Below are positions 34,674 through 44,473 of a stretch of 64,000 nucleotides of DNA, piece after piece (positions within the stretch are counted from its first letter, which is position 1; every line of letters starts with the position of its first letter). Source of the stretch: Chloroflexota bacterium (lineage in GTDB: Bacteria > Chloroflexota > Anaerolineae > Caldilineales > Caldilineaceae); the NCBI GenBank assembly GCA_018969295.1, contig JAGWYN010000007.1, positions 1 to 64,000 on the forward strand, read 5' to 3'. The position numbers and the translations under genes were made by a program. The notes beneath the pieces were generated by a model. The model was given only the letters and a program-made list of their open reading frames with translations. It searched no databases and was not told the DNA's origin.

Positions 34674-36917
34674 ATGGAACCAAACAGAAACGACACCCAG
34701 CCCACACAAGACCCTGCCGACCTCTGGGACCACTGGGTCCACACCCGACCGGACGGCCATCCTCTCCAGCTGAGCGGCTGGGGCGCCTTGAAAACGCGCT
34801 TCGGCTGGCAAAGCGGCCGGGTCGTCCTGCCCACGCCCCAGGGCGTTCCCCAGGCTGGCGCCCAGGTGCTCTTGCGCCGTTTCTATGGGCTGACCTTGGC
34901 ATATGTGCCGCGCGGCCCGCTGGTGGACTGGACAGACGCGCAGCTGCGCGAGGAGTTGCTGGAAGCGCTGCGCCGCCACTGCGCCCGCGCCGGCGCAGCC
35001 CTCCTCAAAATCGAGCCTGACCTGCCCGACAGCGTCGCCAACCGCGCCCTGCTGCACCGCTGCGGCTTCACCCCAAGCCCACAGAGTGTACAGCCGCCTT
35101 CCACCGTTCTGGTCGATCTGCGCAAGGATGAAGCCACCCTGCTCGCCGACATGAAAAGCAAATGGCGGTACAACATTCGGCTGGCCGAACGCAAAGGTGT
35201 GACTGTGCGCCCGCTGACACGGGCGGAACTGCCGACATTGCACCGGCTGCTGAAAGAGACCGGTGCGCGTGACGGCTTTGCCGTGCACAGCAGCGACTAT
35301 TACGACACGGCCTTTGACCTGTGGGTCCCTGACCACGCCACCTTCCTGGTGGCCGAGGTGGCGGGCGAGCCGTTGGGGGCTATCGTCGTGGCCCAGGCCG
35401 GGCCTGTTGCCGTCTATCTTTGGGGAGCCAGCAGCGAACGCCAACGCAGCCTGATGCCCAATCATGCGCTCCAATGGGCAGGAATGCGCTGGGCCCGCAA
35501 CCGGGGCGCCACCCGCTACGATCTGTGGGGCATCCCCGACGAGATCGGACAGCTGGCAACCAGACTGGCCCCTACAGCCACCATCCCCGCCGAAGCTCTG
35601 CCGCTCCACCTCGACTCCCTCCCCAGCCAGGGGCTCTGGGGGGTCTATCGCTTCAAACAGGGCTTTGGAGGGCAGGTGACCCGTCTGGTCGGGGCCTGGG
35701 ACATGCCGATAGACCCGGTCCGATCCCGGCTCTACACTGTTGGCCTGAAATTTCAACAGCTGAGCCACCCCGCAACGTCTCGTCCGGTGGGAGCTCTCAG
35801 ATCCACAGCTGGCCAACTCATCGCCGTCGACAGCCCTGCACAATGGCATGCCGCACTGGCCCACACACCTGCTCCCCATGTCCTGCAAAGTTGGGAGTGG
35901 GGAGAGATCAAGGCGCAGACCGGCTGGCATGCAGAACGTCTGGCGCTCGCAGGGGGAAGCGCAGCCTTTCAGCTGCTCTGGCGCACCCCTCTTCCGCCGC
36001 TGCGGGTCGGCTATGTCCCCAAAGGACCCGCCGTCGACTGGGCTGACCCCGACGCGGTCGAGGCTGCCCTGACTGCGGTCGAAGAATGTGCCCGCCAGCT
36101 GCGCTGTGTTTTTGTCAAAATCGACCCGGATGTGCGCGAGGAGAGCCCACAAGGTCGACGGGTCCTCCATGCGCTGCAGCGGCGCGGCTGGCGTTCCAGC
36201 GACGATCCCATTCAATTCAAAAACACCGCAACCACCGACCTGCGCGGCGGCCCCGAGACGCTCCTGGCCACCCTGAAAAGCAAATGGCGCTACAACCTCC
36301 GGCTGGCCGAAAAACGGGGCATCACCGTGCGCTGCGGCCAGCCTGCCGATCTGCCCGAGTTCTATGCGCTCTACGCCGAAACCGGGGCTCGCGATGGGTT
36401 TCTGGTCCGTCCAGCCAGCTACTATCTGACCACCTGGGAACGCTTCCTGCGTGCCCAGGCAGAGCCCCACAACCCGGCTGGCGGCGTGCTGCTGCTGGCA
36501 ACTCACCCCGAAGAGCCAGGCGCACTCGCCGGGCTTTTCTTGCTGCGCTATGGTGCCACCACCTGGTATTTTTACGGTGCCAGCAGCGGACGGCGCCGGC
36601 GCGATATGCCCAATTATCTGCTGCAGTGGGAGGCGCTCTGCTGGGCACAGAGACAAGGCTGCACCTGCTATGACTGGTGGGGAGCCCCCACCCATCTGGA
36701 CGCGCCCGACGACCGCCTGCAAGGTGTCTGGCAGTTCAAACAGGGCTTTGGGGCCACTTTTCAACCCCACATCGGCGCCTGGGACTATGTGTTTTCCACA
36801 CCTGCCTACCAGCTGGTCACTGCTGGGAAACCGTTTGCCCTCGCCCTGCTCCGCCGCCTCTCTTCCATCGGTCTTTCCAGGAGAACGCCAGCCCAAGCGG
36901 AAAGCAGCAGCCCCTGA
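34674..36917 (+). CDS. Tandem-duplicated FemX/FemAB-like aminoacyltransferase
   Basis: 747 residues, about twice the usual FemX length. Two full copies of the FemAB GNAT-type fold lie head to tail (about 20-355 and 385-725). Matching elements: 'KSKWRYNIRLAERKGVTVR' (161-179) with 'KSKWRYNLRLAEKRGITVR' (535-553), 'ETGARDGF' in both, 'LWGASSERQRSLMPNHALQW' with 'FYGASSGRRRRDMPNYLLQW', and 'FKQGFG' at 327 and 688. FemX proteins add amino acids from tRNA to the peptidoglycan stem or bridge. No membrane segment. Whether the halves act on successive residues or only one is active cannot be told. Separate promoter from nusA downstream. Confidence 0.88.
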   Translation: MEPNRNDTQPTQDPADLWDHWVHTRPDGHPLQLSGWGALKTRFGWQSGRVVLPTPQGVPQAGAQVLLRRFYGLTLAYVPRGPLVDWTDAQLREELLEALRRHCARAGAALLKIEPDLPDSVANRALLHRCGFTPSPQSVQPPSTVLVDLRKDEATLLADMKSKWRYNIRLAERKGVTVRPLTRAELPTLHRLLKETGARDGFAVHSSDYYDTAFDLWVPDHATFLVAEVAGEPLGAIVVAQAGPVAVYLWGASSERQRSLMPNHALQWAGMRWARNRGATRYDLWGIPDEIGQLATRLAPTATIPAEALPLHLDSLPSQGLWGVYRFKQGFGGQVTRLVGAWDMPIDPVRSRLYTVGLKFQQLSHPATSRPVGALRSTAGQLIAVDSPAQWHAALAHTPAPHVLQSWEWGEIKAQTGWHAERLALAGGSAAFQLLWRTPLPPLRVGYVPKGPAVDWADPDAVEAALTAVEECARQLRCVFVKIDPDVREESPQGRRVLHALQRRGWRSSDDPIQFKNTATTDLRGGPETLLATLKSKWRYNLRLAEKRGITVRCGQPADLPEFYALYAETGARDGFLVRPASYYLTTWERFLRAQAEPHNPAGGVLLLATHPEEPGALAGLFLLRYGATTWYFYGASSGRRRRDMPNYLLQWEALCWAQRQGCTCYDWWGAPTHLDAPDDRLQGVWQFKQGFGATFQPHIGAWDYVFSTPAYQLVTAGKPFALALLRRLSSIGLSRRTPAQAESSSP

Positions 36918-36919
36918 AC

Positions 36920-36948
36920 TTGCATCGCCTGCGTCGCTGTGCTATAGT
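36920..36948 (+). promoter_or_regulatory. Strong promoter of the nusA operon
   Basis: TTGCAT, exactly 17 bp, then TATAGT; it lies just after the FemX-like stop codon. A start site near 36955 gives a leader of about 135 nt before the nusA ATG, containing a stable hairpin. Confidence 0.8.
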
Positions 36949-37031
36949 AGAAACCATGTATGAATCCTGTTGGCTGCACCTTTGAGCCACAGGTTGGGCG
37001 GAACGGCGTTGTGGGGTCGAGTAGCAGTGGG

Positions 37032-37056
37032 CAAAAGTGGGTAAACCCCACTTTTG
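37032..37056 (+). terminator. Hairpin in the nusA leader, possible attenuator
   Basis: Perfect 10-bp stem CAAAAGTGGG / CCCACTTTTG with loop TAAAC, followed by TTGTTGT. It ends 34 bp before the nusA ATG. It resembles an intrinsic terminator with a short U-rich tail, which would allow feedback control by NusA itself. Confidence 0.6.
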
Positions 37057-37090
37057 TTGTTGTATGGGTCAAGAGAAGAAAGAACAAAGT

Positions 37091-38797
37091 ATGTCAAAAG
37101 CACTGATCGCTGGCATCAACCAGGTCGCAACCGACAAAGGACTGGATCGCGAGGTGATCTTCGAGGCGATTGAGGCGGCACTCGTCTCTGCCTACAAACG
37201 CAACTATGGGCCGCTTGCCAATGTGAATGCCAAGGTAGACCGCATCACCGGTGAGATGCTGGTTTTGACCGAACGCGAGGTAGTCGAAGAAGTCGTCAAC
37301 GCAAGAACCGAAATCGCCGAGAAGGACGCTCGCCGGTTGATGGCCACTGCCAAGCTGGGCGATGTGATCGCCGTGCCCAACACGCCAGATGAATTTGGCC
37401 GCATCGCAGCCCAGACAGCCAAACAGGTGATCTTGCAGCGCATCCGCGAGGCAGAACGCGATACTGTCTTCGAAAATTTTGCCCATCGGGTCGGCGAGGT
37501 CATCACCGCACAGGTGCGCAGCATCGATACCCAGTCGGGTGCCCTCTCTCTCATGCTCGACGACAAACACGAATGTTTGATGATGCGCGAGGATCAGATC
37601 CCGACTGAAAAATTGCGTCGCGGGGACTACCTGAAGGTCTATGTGGTCGACGTCCACAAAAGCACGCGCGGGCCTGTGATCAAAATCTCACGCACCCACC
37701 GCAATCTGCTGCGCCGCCTGATGGAACAAGAGATCCCGGAGGTGCGCGACGGCAAGGTCGAAATCAAGTCGATCTCTCGCGAGCCCGGGCACCGCAGCAA
37801 AGTCGCCGTACAGGCCACTGTGCCCGGATTGGATGCCGTCGGCAGTTGTGTGGGGCTGCGTGGGCTGCGCATCCAAAACATCGTCAACGAGCTGGCCGGC
37901 GAAAAAATCGACGTGGTCGAATGGAACACCAACCTGGCCAACTACATCTCCAACGCCCTCAGCCCAGCCAAGGTGCAGGCCGTGCTGCTCGACGAAAGCG
38001 GTGCCATCAAAACTGCCACCGTCGTCGTCCCCGACCGTCAGCTCAGCCTGGCCATCGGCAAAGAAGGACAAAACGCCCGCCTGGCCGCCAAACTGACCGG
38101 CTGGCGCATCGATATCAAAAGTGACAGCGAGGCGCGCGCCGAAGGGCTGGACCGCATCATCGCTGACCGGGCACAGGAAGCAGCCATCAAAGCGACCGAA
38201 GACCTGCTCGCCAAGGCAGAACGAATTCTGCGCAGCGAAGGGGAAGAGATGGAAGGCCGCCTGTTCCAGACTGCCCAGGCCCTGCGTGCCGGCGATACGA
38301 TCGAAGCCCCCGAACTGCCAACCGGCGACTTCAAAAGCTTCGAAGAACTGCTGGCAGAGGTCACTCTCGACGAGGCCAGCAAGGGTTTCGGCGAAGATTC
38401 CTTCCTGGTGGAAGAGATGGGCGAGGCCATGCCGCTCAGCGCCCAATCTGGAACAGAATGGCCCGAACTGCCCAGCGCAGAGCCAGAGCTCCCCTCTGAA
38501 GCTGCCTTCTCTGAAGGAGAAGCCCCTGCTGCACCCAGCCCGGAAAATCTGCCTGAAGTGATCACCGCAGATATGCTGCGCGCCCGCCTGGCCGAACGCA
38601 AAAAGTTTACCTTCAGCGATGAAGATTTTGAAGTGCCTGCTGAACTGTTGGCTGGCTACGAAGAAGAACAGGAAGAGGGCGACGCAGGCGCCAAAACCAA
38701 AACCAAAACCAAAAGCAAGGGCAAAGGCAAAGCCGCCGCCAAAGGCAAAGCCAAAAAAGCGACAGGCCGACGCCCCTGGGAAGAAGACGACTTCTAA
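37091..38797 (+). CDS. nusA: Transcription factor NusA
   Basis: 568 residues from ATG 37091. N-terminal RNA-polymerase-binding domain (1-130), S1 domain (about 135-200) and two KH domains (about 205-350) with '[18 protein letters not shown]' and '[19 protein letters not shown]'. After residue 360 comes an acidic extension and a strongly basic tail of alternating lysine with threonine, glycine and alanine, ending '[10 protein letters not shown]'. NusA modulates pausing, termination and antitermination. It heads the run nusA-ylxR-infB-rbfA; rimP, usually immediately upstream, is absent. Confidence 0.96.
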   Translation: MSKALIAGINQVATDKGLDREVIFEAIEAALVSAYKRNYGPLANVNAKVDRITGEMLVLTEREVVEEVVNARTEIAEKDARRLMATAKLGDVIAVPNTPDEFGRIAAQTAKQVILQRIREAERDTVFENFAHRVGEVITAQVRSIDTQSGALSLMLDDKHECLMMREDQIPTEKLRRGDYLKVYVVDVHKSTRGPVIKISRTHRNLLRRLMEQEIPEVRDGKVEIKSISREPGHRSKVAVQATVPGLDAVGSCVGLRGLRIQNIVNELAGEKIDVVEWNTNLANYISNALSPAKVQAVLLDESGAIKTATVVVPDRQLSLAIGKEGQNARLAAKLTGWRIDIKSDSEARAEGLDRIIADRAQEAAIKATEDLLAKAERILRSEGEEMEGRLFQTAQALRAGDTIEAPELPTGDFKSFEELLAEVTLDEASKGFGEDSFLVEEMGEAMPLSAQSGTEWPELPSAEPELPSEAAFSEGEAPAAPSPENLPEVITADMLRARLAERKKFTFSDEDFEVPAELLAGYEEEQEEGDAGAKTKTKTKSKGKGKAAAKGKAKKATGRRPWEEDDF

Positions 38798-38847
38798 TTC
38801 CAGAATGCTCTCCTGAAGGGCGACAGCCTTCCTGCCAGCAGGACACC

Positions 38848-39156
38848 ATGAGCCAACCCAGCCAGCATGGACGCTCCAAACATATACCGATCCGCACCTG
38901 CATTGGCTGCCGCCAGAGCCAGGGCAAACGCACCCTGATTCGGCTGGTGCGCACTACAGAGGGGGTCTGCATAGACCCAACCGGCAAACAGTCCGGTCGC
39001 GGCGCCTATGTGCACCGCGACCCGGACTGCCTGGAGGCAGCCCTCAAAGGCGGACGGCTCGAACAAGCCCTGCGCACCAAAATCAGCGCTGAGCACCGTT
39101 CGATCTTGCTGGAATCCCTGCGCCATCTTGCATCAGAATCTGAAAATAAGGTATGA
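38848..39156 (+). CDS. ylxR: YlxR/RnpM-family RNA-binding protein
   Basis: 102 residues, DUF448 fold: 'PIRTCIGCRQSQGKRTLIRLVR' near the start and 'GRGAYVHRDPDCLEAALK'. In Firmicutes this protein (RnpM) binds RNase P RNA. Its place between nusA and infB is the conserved one. Confidence 0.93.
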   Translation: MSQPSQHGRSKHIPIRTCIGCRQSQGKRTLIRLVRTTEGVCIDPTGKQSGRGAYVHRDPDCLEAALKGGRLEQALRTKISAEHRSILLESLRHLASESENKV

Positions 39157-39175
39157 TGGAATGCGTAGGTATTCG

Positions 39176-39208
39176 CAGGCAGCAGCCAGGCAGCAGCCAG
39201 GCAGCAGA
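39176..39208. repeat. 11-bp tandem repeat, three copies
   Basis: CAGGCAGCAGC is repeated twice exactly and a third time with the last base changed, 20 bp after the ylxR stop codon. Confidence 0.85.
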
Positions 39209-39278
39209 GAGCAGGTCGAGTCATAGGGTAGGATAAGATGCTATCATGAGACGCAACACAACCATGTCCTCCAGGACA

Positions 39279-39294
39279 GACAGCCATGGCTGTC
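39279..39294. repeat. Perfect 16-bp palindrome GACAGCCATGGCTGTC
   Basis: Uninterrupted palindrome in the spacer between ylxR and infB. Could be a protein-binding site or part of RNA structure. Confidence 0.85.
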
Positions 39295-39327
39295 GATGAG
39301 ATAGCCATGCTGGGTGGCAGCAGCCAG

Positions 39328-39437
39328 AGATTCTCGGTAAAGCAGAGGCGAGCAGAGGCAGGAAAGCGTATGGGATTGACATAGAAATCGCTCTTTCCTC
39401 CCAAATGGCTGGCTCGCCTTCCTCTAGCTGAGAATCC
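39328..39437. repeat. Large imperfect inverted repeat in the infB leader
   Basis: The left arm (39328-39368) and right arm (39389-39437) pair through GATTCTC/GAGAATC, GGCGAGC/GCTCGCC and AGGAAAGCG/CGCTCTTTCCT, separated by about 20 nt. The whole would form a bulged hairpin of about 110 nt. It could be an RNA regulator or a MITE-like insertion; no target-site duplication was identified. Confidence 0.6.
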
Positions 39438-39443
39438 CTGCCC

Positions 39444-39469
39444 CCACAGGCGTATCTTCTTTGAGTCCT
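39444..39469 (+). terminator. Stem-loop with A/T stem in the infB leader
   Basis: ATCTTCTTTGAG pairs with CTCAAAAAAGAT with one mismatch and a tight TC loop. It lacks a U-run on the plus strand, so termination is doubtful. Confidence 0.4.
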
Positions 39470-39569
39470 CAAAAAAGATGATGTTTCACCCACTGCAGGC
39501 TCGAACAGGGCTGATCTGGTGTGACGTTCCAAGCAAGACCCGCTTTGGGAAAGGGATGGAAGAGTTTGT

Positions 39570-41537
39570 ATGGCGACGAAAAGCAAAGCACCCAACAGAA
39601 GTGGTTCACAGGCAGCACAACGCGGCGAGCGCGGGCGCAATCCGCAAGGTGGCAACCGCCCCCAACAGCCCCCCGCCAAAGCACGCAGCCAGCCGCGCGG
39701 CGAAGAGAGCCCCGCAGCAATCGCTGCCCCCCCCAAAGAAGTGGTCGTGACCGAGGCGATCACGGTGCGCGACCTCGCCACCCTCATGCAGCGCAGCCCC
39801 ATCGATCTGATCAAAATCCTGATGCAGTATGGCATCATGGCACCGATCACCCATACCATCGACCATGATACCGCCGTAATCCTGGGCGAAGAGCTGGGTG
39901 TCGCTGTTCTCTGGCCCCCCAAAACTGCCGAAGAGCTCCAAGAGAGCGCCAGCACCGAGCCAGCCCCCCCCCAACTCCCGCGCCAACGCTCTTTCATTCA
40001 AGAACGCATGGCAGGCCAGTCTGCCCACCGCATGATGGACCGCCCCCCCGTCGTCGCCGTGCTGGGCCATGTCGACCACGGCAAAACCACCCTGCTCGAC
40101 CGCATCCGCCACACCAATGTGGCAGCCGGCGAGGCAGGCGGCATCACCCAGCGGACAGGCGCCTACCAGGTCACCGTGCAAGGCAAACGCATCTCGTTTC
40201 TCGACACCCCTGGCCACGAGGCCTTCACAGCCATGCGCGCCCGCGGCGCACAGGTCACAGATATCGTCGTGCTCGTGGTGGCTGCCGATGATGGCGTCAT
40301 GCCCCAAACCAAAGAGGCGATCAGCCATGCCCGCGCCGCCAACGTGCCAATCATCGTCGCCATCAACAAGATCGACAAGGCCAATGCCAACCCCCAACGT
40401 GTGATGGAAGAGCTCGCCAAGGAAGGGCTGCAACCCGAAACCTGGGGAGGAGACACCATCATGGTCGAGCTGAGCGCCCTCACCAACCGCGGCATCGACG
40501 ACCTGCTCGACAATATCCTGGTCCTTGCCGAAGTCGAACAGTACAAAGCAGACCCCAAGGGCGATTGTGTGGGCACCGTCATCGAGGGAGAACTCGACAA
40601 ATTGCGCGGGGTGACCGCGACGCTGCTCGTCCAAAATGGAACCTTGCACCGGGGCGATACCCTTGTCGCGGGCAAGACCTGGGGACGCATCAAGGCCATG
40701 TTTGACTATGAGGGCAAACCGGTCAAAGAAGCAGGCCCAAGCACCCCCACCGTAGTGCTCGGGCTGCAGGAGGTCCCCACAGCCGGCGATGTCTTCGAGG
40801 TGGTCGAGAACGACCGACTGGCTCGCCAGATCACCGAGACACGCAAGCTGGCCAGCGCATCGATCGTCGTCGACGGACGACGTTCCATGTCGCTCGAAGA
40901 TTTCTTCAAACGGTTCGAAGGGGGCGAAGCCAAGACCCTCAACCTCATCGTCCGTGCAGATATGCAAGGCACCCTGGAACCGATCATCAAAAGCCTCAAC
41001 GACCTCAGCAACGACGAGGTCGAACTCAAAATTTTGCAAGCCAGCATCGGCGACGTCTCCGAATCCGATATCATGCTCGCCGAAGCCAGCGATGCCGTCG
41101 TCATCGGCTTCAGCGTCGGGGTCGACAAGTCCGCCCAGGTGCGTGCCGACAACTCAGGCGTCGAAATCCGCCGGTACGATATCATCTACAAGATGCTCGA
41201 AGACATCCAAGATGCCATGAAGGGCATGCTCGAACCGATCTACAAAGAAAACGTGGTCGGCCACGCGACGGTTCTCCAGCTCTTCAAGCTGCGCAAAGGC
41301 TTTGTCGCAGGCTGCATGGTCAACGACGGGCTCGTCAAACGGGGCGCCCTCGCACGGGCCCTGCGCGGCAACGAGGTGATCGTCGCCGACGCCCGCGTCG
41401 AAACCCTGCGCCGTTTCACCGAAGATGTCGCCGAGGTGCGCCAGGGCTACGAATGCGGGATCAACCTCTCGCAGGGCGATGAATTGTTACACGAAGGCGA
41501 CGTGATCGAATTGCGCGAGCGCGTGCGCGTGCGCTGA
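39570..41537 (+). CDS. infB: Translation initiation factor IF-2
   Basis: 655 residues with a short, basic N-terminal region (1-55), an IF2-N-type module (about 60-115), then the GTPase: G1 'GHVDHGKT' 166-173, 'GGITQ', G3 'DTPGH' 212-216, G4 'NKID' 266-269 and 'SALTNRGID'. The C-terminal domains bind initiator fMet-tRNA. Start ATG 39570 is preceded by GGAAGAG. It lies 413 bp after ylxR, an unusually long gap, and 14 bp before rbfA. Confidence 0.96.
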   Translation: MATKSKAPNRSGSQAAQRGERGRNPQGGNRPQQPPAKARSQPRGEESPAAIAAPPKEVVVTEAITVRDLATLMQRSPIDLIKILMQYGIMAPITHTIDHDTAVILGEELGVAVLWPPKTAEELQESASTEPAPPQLPRQRSFIQERMAGQSAHRMMDRPPVVAVLGHVDHGKTTLLDRIRHTNVAAGEAGGITQRTGAYQVTVQGKRISFLDTPGHEAFTAMRARGAQVTDIVVLVVAADDGVMPQTKEAISHARAANVPIIVAINKIDKANANPQRVMEELAKEGLQPETWGGDTIMVELSALTNRGIDDLLDNILVLAEVEQYKADPKGDCVGTVIEGELDKLRGVTATLLVQNGTLHRGDTLVAGKTWGRIKAMFDYEGKPVKEAGPSTPTVVLGLQEVPTAGDVFEVVENDRLARQITETRKLASASIVVDGRRSMSLEDFFKRFEGGEAKTLNLIVRADMQGTLEPIIKSLNDLSNDEVELKILQASIGDVSESDIMLAEASDAVVIGFSVGVDKSAQVRADNSGVEIRRYDIIYKMLEDIQDAMKGMLEPIYKENVVGHATVLQLFKLRKGFVAGCMVNDGLVKRGALARALRGNEVIVADARVETLRRFTEDVAEVRQGYECGINLSQGDELLHEGDVIELRERVRVR

Positions 41538-41551
41538 AAGATGGCACATCT

Positions 41552-41920
41552 ATGTCCAGTGAAATCCGCCAACAACGGGTCGCCGGGCTGCTCTTCGAGG
41601 AGCTGAGCATCTTGCTCTCCGGAGAACTGCAAGATCCCAAGATCAGTCTGGTCAAGGTGACCGGCGTTCAGGTCAGCAAAGATCTGCGCAACGTCCGCAT
41701 CTTTGTCAACCACGAAGACGAGTCGGTCACACGCCGCGAGTTGCTCCAGGCTTTGCAAAGAGCGACCCCCTTCCTGCGCAGACAACTGGCAGAAAGACTG
41801 GGGCTGCGCGCGGTCCCCGATCTGCTCTTTACCTACGACGATTTACCCGAAAAAGCCGCACGCGTCGACGATCTGCTGCGCCAGCTGGCCGCTGAACGCC
41901 AGCAAACCCAGATCCCATAA
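41552..41920 (+). CDS. rbfA: Ribosome-binding factor A
   Basis: 122 residues, single KH-like domain: '[36 protein letters not shown]' region and '[25 protein letters not shown]' are characteristic. It assists 16S rRNA 5'-end maturation in the 30S subunit. Last gene of the nusA run, followed by a long hairpin. Confidence 0.94.
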   Translation: MSSEIRQQRVAGLLFEELSILLSGELQDPKISLVKVTGVQVSKDLRNVRIFVNHEDESVTRRELLQALQRATPFLRRQLAERLGLRAVPDLLFTYDDLPEKAARVDDLLRQLAAERQQTQIP

Positions 41921-41974
41921 AGAGCCGCTGGCTCTGTCCACTTTCTCCAAAAGCTTGACAGAGCCAGCGGCTCT
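41921..41974. terminator. Long hairpin ending the nusA-rbfA run
   Basis: Perfect 18-bp stem (AGAGCCGCTGGCTCTGTC and complement) with an 18-nt loop directly after the rbfA stop. It also lies just beyond the stop of the convergent SH3b lipoprotein gene. No clear U-run, so termination may need Rho, or it blocks 3' exonucleases. Confidence 0.65.
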
Positions 41975-41990
41975 CGCCGGGCAGAGGCGC

Positions 41991-43070
41991 TCAGCCCTGG
42001 TCGAACTCTATCCAGACCTCCCCTTGCCCTTCAGGCACGCTCAAGGTAAAGTTCTGGCTGTCTCGCTCTCCATTCCCATCCAACACCCAGAGAAGATAGT
42101 TCCCCGCAACCTGGTTGCCCGGAAGCTCCCCCAAGCCAATTTTGTACTCGTAGTTGTATTTTCCCAACGTCCCCTGCTGGTCCACCAGAATGCTGCGCAC
42201 GCCGTCAGAGACCGCTAATTTTTGTCCGTCCTTTTCCAGCCAGACAAAATAACTGCCCTGCGGCTGGCCGCCGTCAATCCCACTGTGGATAAAATGGAGC
42301 TGCAGCTTGAGCTCGGTACCCCCATTCGGCGCAAACTTGGGGCCGCCACGCAGTTTGAATTTACAGCCATCCCCCCCAATCCCTGCGCAAGGGTCGGCGG
42401 CTGGTGGCGGCTGGGGCGTCGGTTCTGCGGTCGGAGGGATTGGCGTTGAAGGGGGCGCCTGGGCCACAGGCGCCGGAGCAGGAGGCAGTTCTGCTATCAC
42501 AGGAACCGCACGGTCGTTCTCACGACGGGCCAGTTCGCCAAAAATCCACACCTCCTTGCCGTTGACACAACAGATCTGCCACCAACTGCGCTCCGCGTTG
42601 CTGCCCAGAATGGTAAATTCCTGCCCTTGGCTGACCAGGCCCGCCAGACCGTACTGGGTCCCAGGCCCCAGCCGCGTGTTGACGTCGTTTTGCTGAACAG
42701 TCAACTTGGGAGCCAATTCTGTTGCTGTCGCTTCTGCCGGGGCCGCTTCTGCCGGGGCCGGCTCCGCCGCCACAACTTCCTGCTCGGGGGTCACCAGGAT
42801 TTCGATCACCTGGGTCGGCGGCACTTCGGCCGCCGCAGGTGCCGCTGGCGCAGCCACTTCCGCAGTCGGTGTAAAGGTCGGAAGCAAAGGACGCGAAGCC
42901 GTCGGCACTGCCTCCTCCGGGCTCTCCCCCGCAAAAAAGCCGCAGCCGCCGATCGAAGCCGCTGCCCATCCAATCGCCAATCCCAGGGTCACCTGCCCCA
43001 AAACTTTTCTGAGCACGCTCCCTCTGTTCTCCTGCACCGACGAAGCCCCTCGCATCCCGAAAACCTTCAT
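41991..43070 (-). CDS. Lipoprotein with SH3b domain
   Basis: 359 residues. Lipobox 'IGGC' with C43 after a long n-region; a GTG at about 43016 would give a more typical signal length, but the ATG at 43070 overlaps the xseA stop (ATGA) and implies coupling. A proline/alanine/threonine-rich linker (50-120) precedes an SH3b domain (about 123-182; '[18 protein letters not shown]'). The C-terminal 120 residues resemble a beta-sandwich seen in similar surface proteins but I cannot name it. Likely binds cell wall at the outer face. Confidence 0.8.
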   Translation of the reverse strand: MKVFGMRGASSVQENRGSVLRKVLGQVTLGLAIGWAAASIGGCGFFAGESPEEAVPTASRPLLPTFTPTAEVAAPAAPAAAEVPPTQVIEILVTPEQEVVAAEPAPAEAAPAEATATELAPKLTVQQNDVNTRLGPGTQYGLAGLVSQGQEFTILGSNAERSWWQICCVNGKEVWIFGELARRENDRAVPVIAELPPAPAPVAQAPPSTPIPPTAEPTPQPPPAADPCAGIGGDGCKFKLRGGPKFAPNGGTELKLQLHFIHSGIDGGQPQGSYFVWLEKDGQKLAVSDGVRSILVDQQGTLGKYNYEYKIGLGELPGNQVAGNYLLWVLDGNGERDSQNFTLSVPEGQGEVWIEFDQG

Positions 43071-44314
43071 TCTTGTTCCCTCTCTAGGATTCCAAGCGCT
43101 GCGGGCAGGGCAGCTGCTGGCTGAAGCACTGCCACCCCATAGCTGCCACCTGCCGAACGCACAGTCAGCTTTTCCCCCGCGGTCACCTCCGCCGGGGCGG
43201 TCACCACCCCGCCCCCAGCGTTCTGCACGATGCTGTAGCCCCGCCCCAGCACCCGCAGCGGGCTGAGCGCCTCCAGACGCCGCAGCGCAGCCAGCCGCTG
43301 TTCGCCTCGCTGAAGCAGGGCTTGACGGGCCACCCGGTGAAGCCGCCGCTCTCGCTCATCCAACAGCTGGCGCAGCTGGTCCAGCCGCCGCTGCGGGTGA
43401 AGCCGCTGCAGACGAACCGAAAGCCGCACCAGCCCCCGCCGTTCCTGTTCCACCCGCTGGCGAATTCGCTGCTGCTGCTGCTGCAGACGCGCCCCCAAAA
43501 GCTCCTGCCTGGCCACAGAGCCACGCACCGCCGCCTCCGCCGCTGCTGTCGGTGTCGGTGCACGCAGATCCGCGACAAAATCGACGACCGTAAAGTCGGT
43601 CTCGTGCCCGACCCCACTCACGACCGGGATCGGGCTCTGCGCCACCGCCAGCGCCACCTGCTCGTCGTTGAACGGCCACAGATCCTCGATGCTTCCACCC
43701 CCCCGGGCCAAAATCAGGGTGTCGATCGGCGTCCCCCCACTGCTGTAGCGGTGAGCCGCAGCCAGCGCCGCCACAATGCCAGAGGCAGCTTCTGGCCCCT
43801 GCACCAGCGTAGGAAAGAGCACCACCTCCACCAGCGGCCAGCGCGTCGCCAACGTGCGCAACAGGTCGCGCAGCGCAGCCCCATCCGGGCTGGTCACAAT
43901 CCCAATACAAGCCGGTGTCGCTGGCAAAGGGCGCTTGCGTCCAGCCTCGAACAACCCGGCCAGCCGCAGTTTTTCTTTCAACGCTTCCAGCTGGACATAC
44001 AACTGGCCTCGACCTGCCGGCTGAAGCCGGTTGACATAGAGCTGATAGGCTCCACTCTCAGGATAAACCCCCACATAGCCGTGCGCGACCACCTGGTCCC
44101 CCTCACGCGGCAGCCAGCGCTGCATCCCTGCGCTGCTCTTCCACATCACAGCGTTGATGGCAGCCCCGCCATCCTTAAGCCGGAAGTAGCTGTGGCCGCT
44201 GGAAGCCCGTTTCCAGTTGGACACTTCGCCCACCACCTCCACATCCCGCAGCAGGTTGTCTGCCTCAAACAGCTGCACAAGGTGGGCAGTCAATTTTGAA
44301 ACTGTGATCGCCAT
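43067..44314 (-). CDS. xseA: Exodeoxyribonuclease VII large subunit
   Basis: 415 residues. N-terminal OB domain ('[24 protein letters not shown]'), then the catalytic region with '[19 protein letters not shown]', '[20 protein letters not shown]' and '[27 protein letters not shown]'. A coiled coil follows and the C-terminus has 'LGRGYSIVQ'. GGAGGAGA precedes ATG 44314. It needs XseB, which is not adjacent; instead the gene overlaps an SH3b lipoprotein gene. Confidence 0.94.
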   Translation of the reverse strand: MAITVSKLTAHLVQLFEADNLLRDVEVVGEVSNWKRASSGHSYFRLKDGGAAINAVMWKSSAGMQRWLPREGDQVVAHGYVGVYPESGAYQLYVNRLQPAGRGQLYVQLEALKEKLRLAGLFEAGRKRPLPATPACIGIVTSPDGAALRDLLRTLATRWPLVEVVLFPTLVQGPEAASGIVAALAAAHRYSSGGTPIDTLILARGGGSIEDLWPFNDEQVALAVAQSPIPVVSGVGHETDFTVVDFVADLRAPTPTAAAEAAVRGSVARQELLGARLQQQQQRIRQRVEQERRGLVRLSVRLQRLHPQRRLDQLRQLLDERERRLHRVARQALLQRGEQRLAALRRLEALSPLRVLGRGYSIVQNAGGGVVTAPAEVTAGEKLTVRSAGGSYGVAVLQPAAALPAALGILEREQE

Positions 44315-44473
44315 CCCAACATCTCCTCCGCCTTGCCGAACCCCTCTCTGCTGCCCTCCATTTTACCACAATTCGCCGGTCGCCCGTTTGAGCCCTTCTC
44401 CTGCAAACTACAGTACAATTCAAAAAAGTCAGACCCAACACTCTCTCTGAAAATGTGCAAGGAGAAGCGTACC

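Larger units (their letters stand above)
39157..39569 (+). other. 413-bp structured spacer before infB
   Basis: No protein gene or tRNA is visible. It contains a three-copy 11-bp repeat, a perfect 16-bp palindrome, a large imperfect inverted repeat and a short stem with an A-run, each listed separately. As ylxR and infB are normally close, the insert may be a regulatory leader or a small non-autonomous element. Confidence 0.6.

Noticed and set aside
34392..36896. 834-codon open frame antisense to the FemX-like gene
   Set aside because: Composition shadow of a well-supported gene; no motif recognised.
36918..37090. A hidden short rimP or a tRNA gene before nusA
   Set aside because: No RimP-like frame and no cloverleaf with acceptor and T-loop sequences; only promoter and hairpin are seen.
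39606..41039. 477-codon open frame antisense to infB
   Set aside because: infB is unambiguous; the antisense translation has no recognisable domain.
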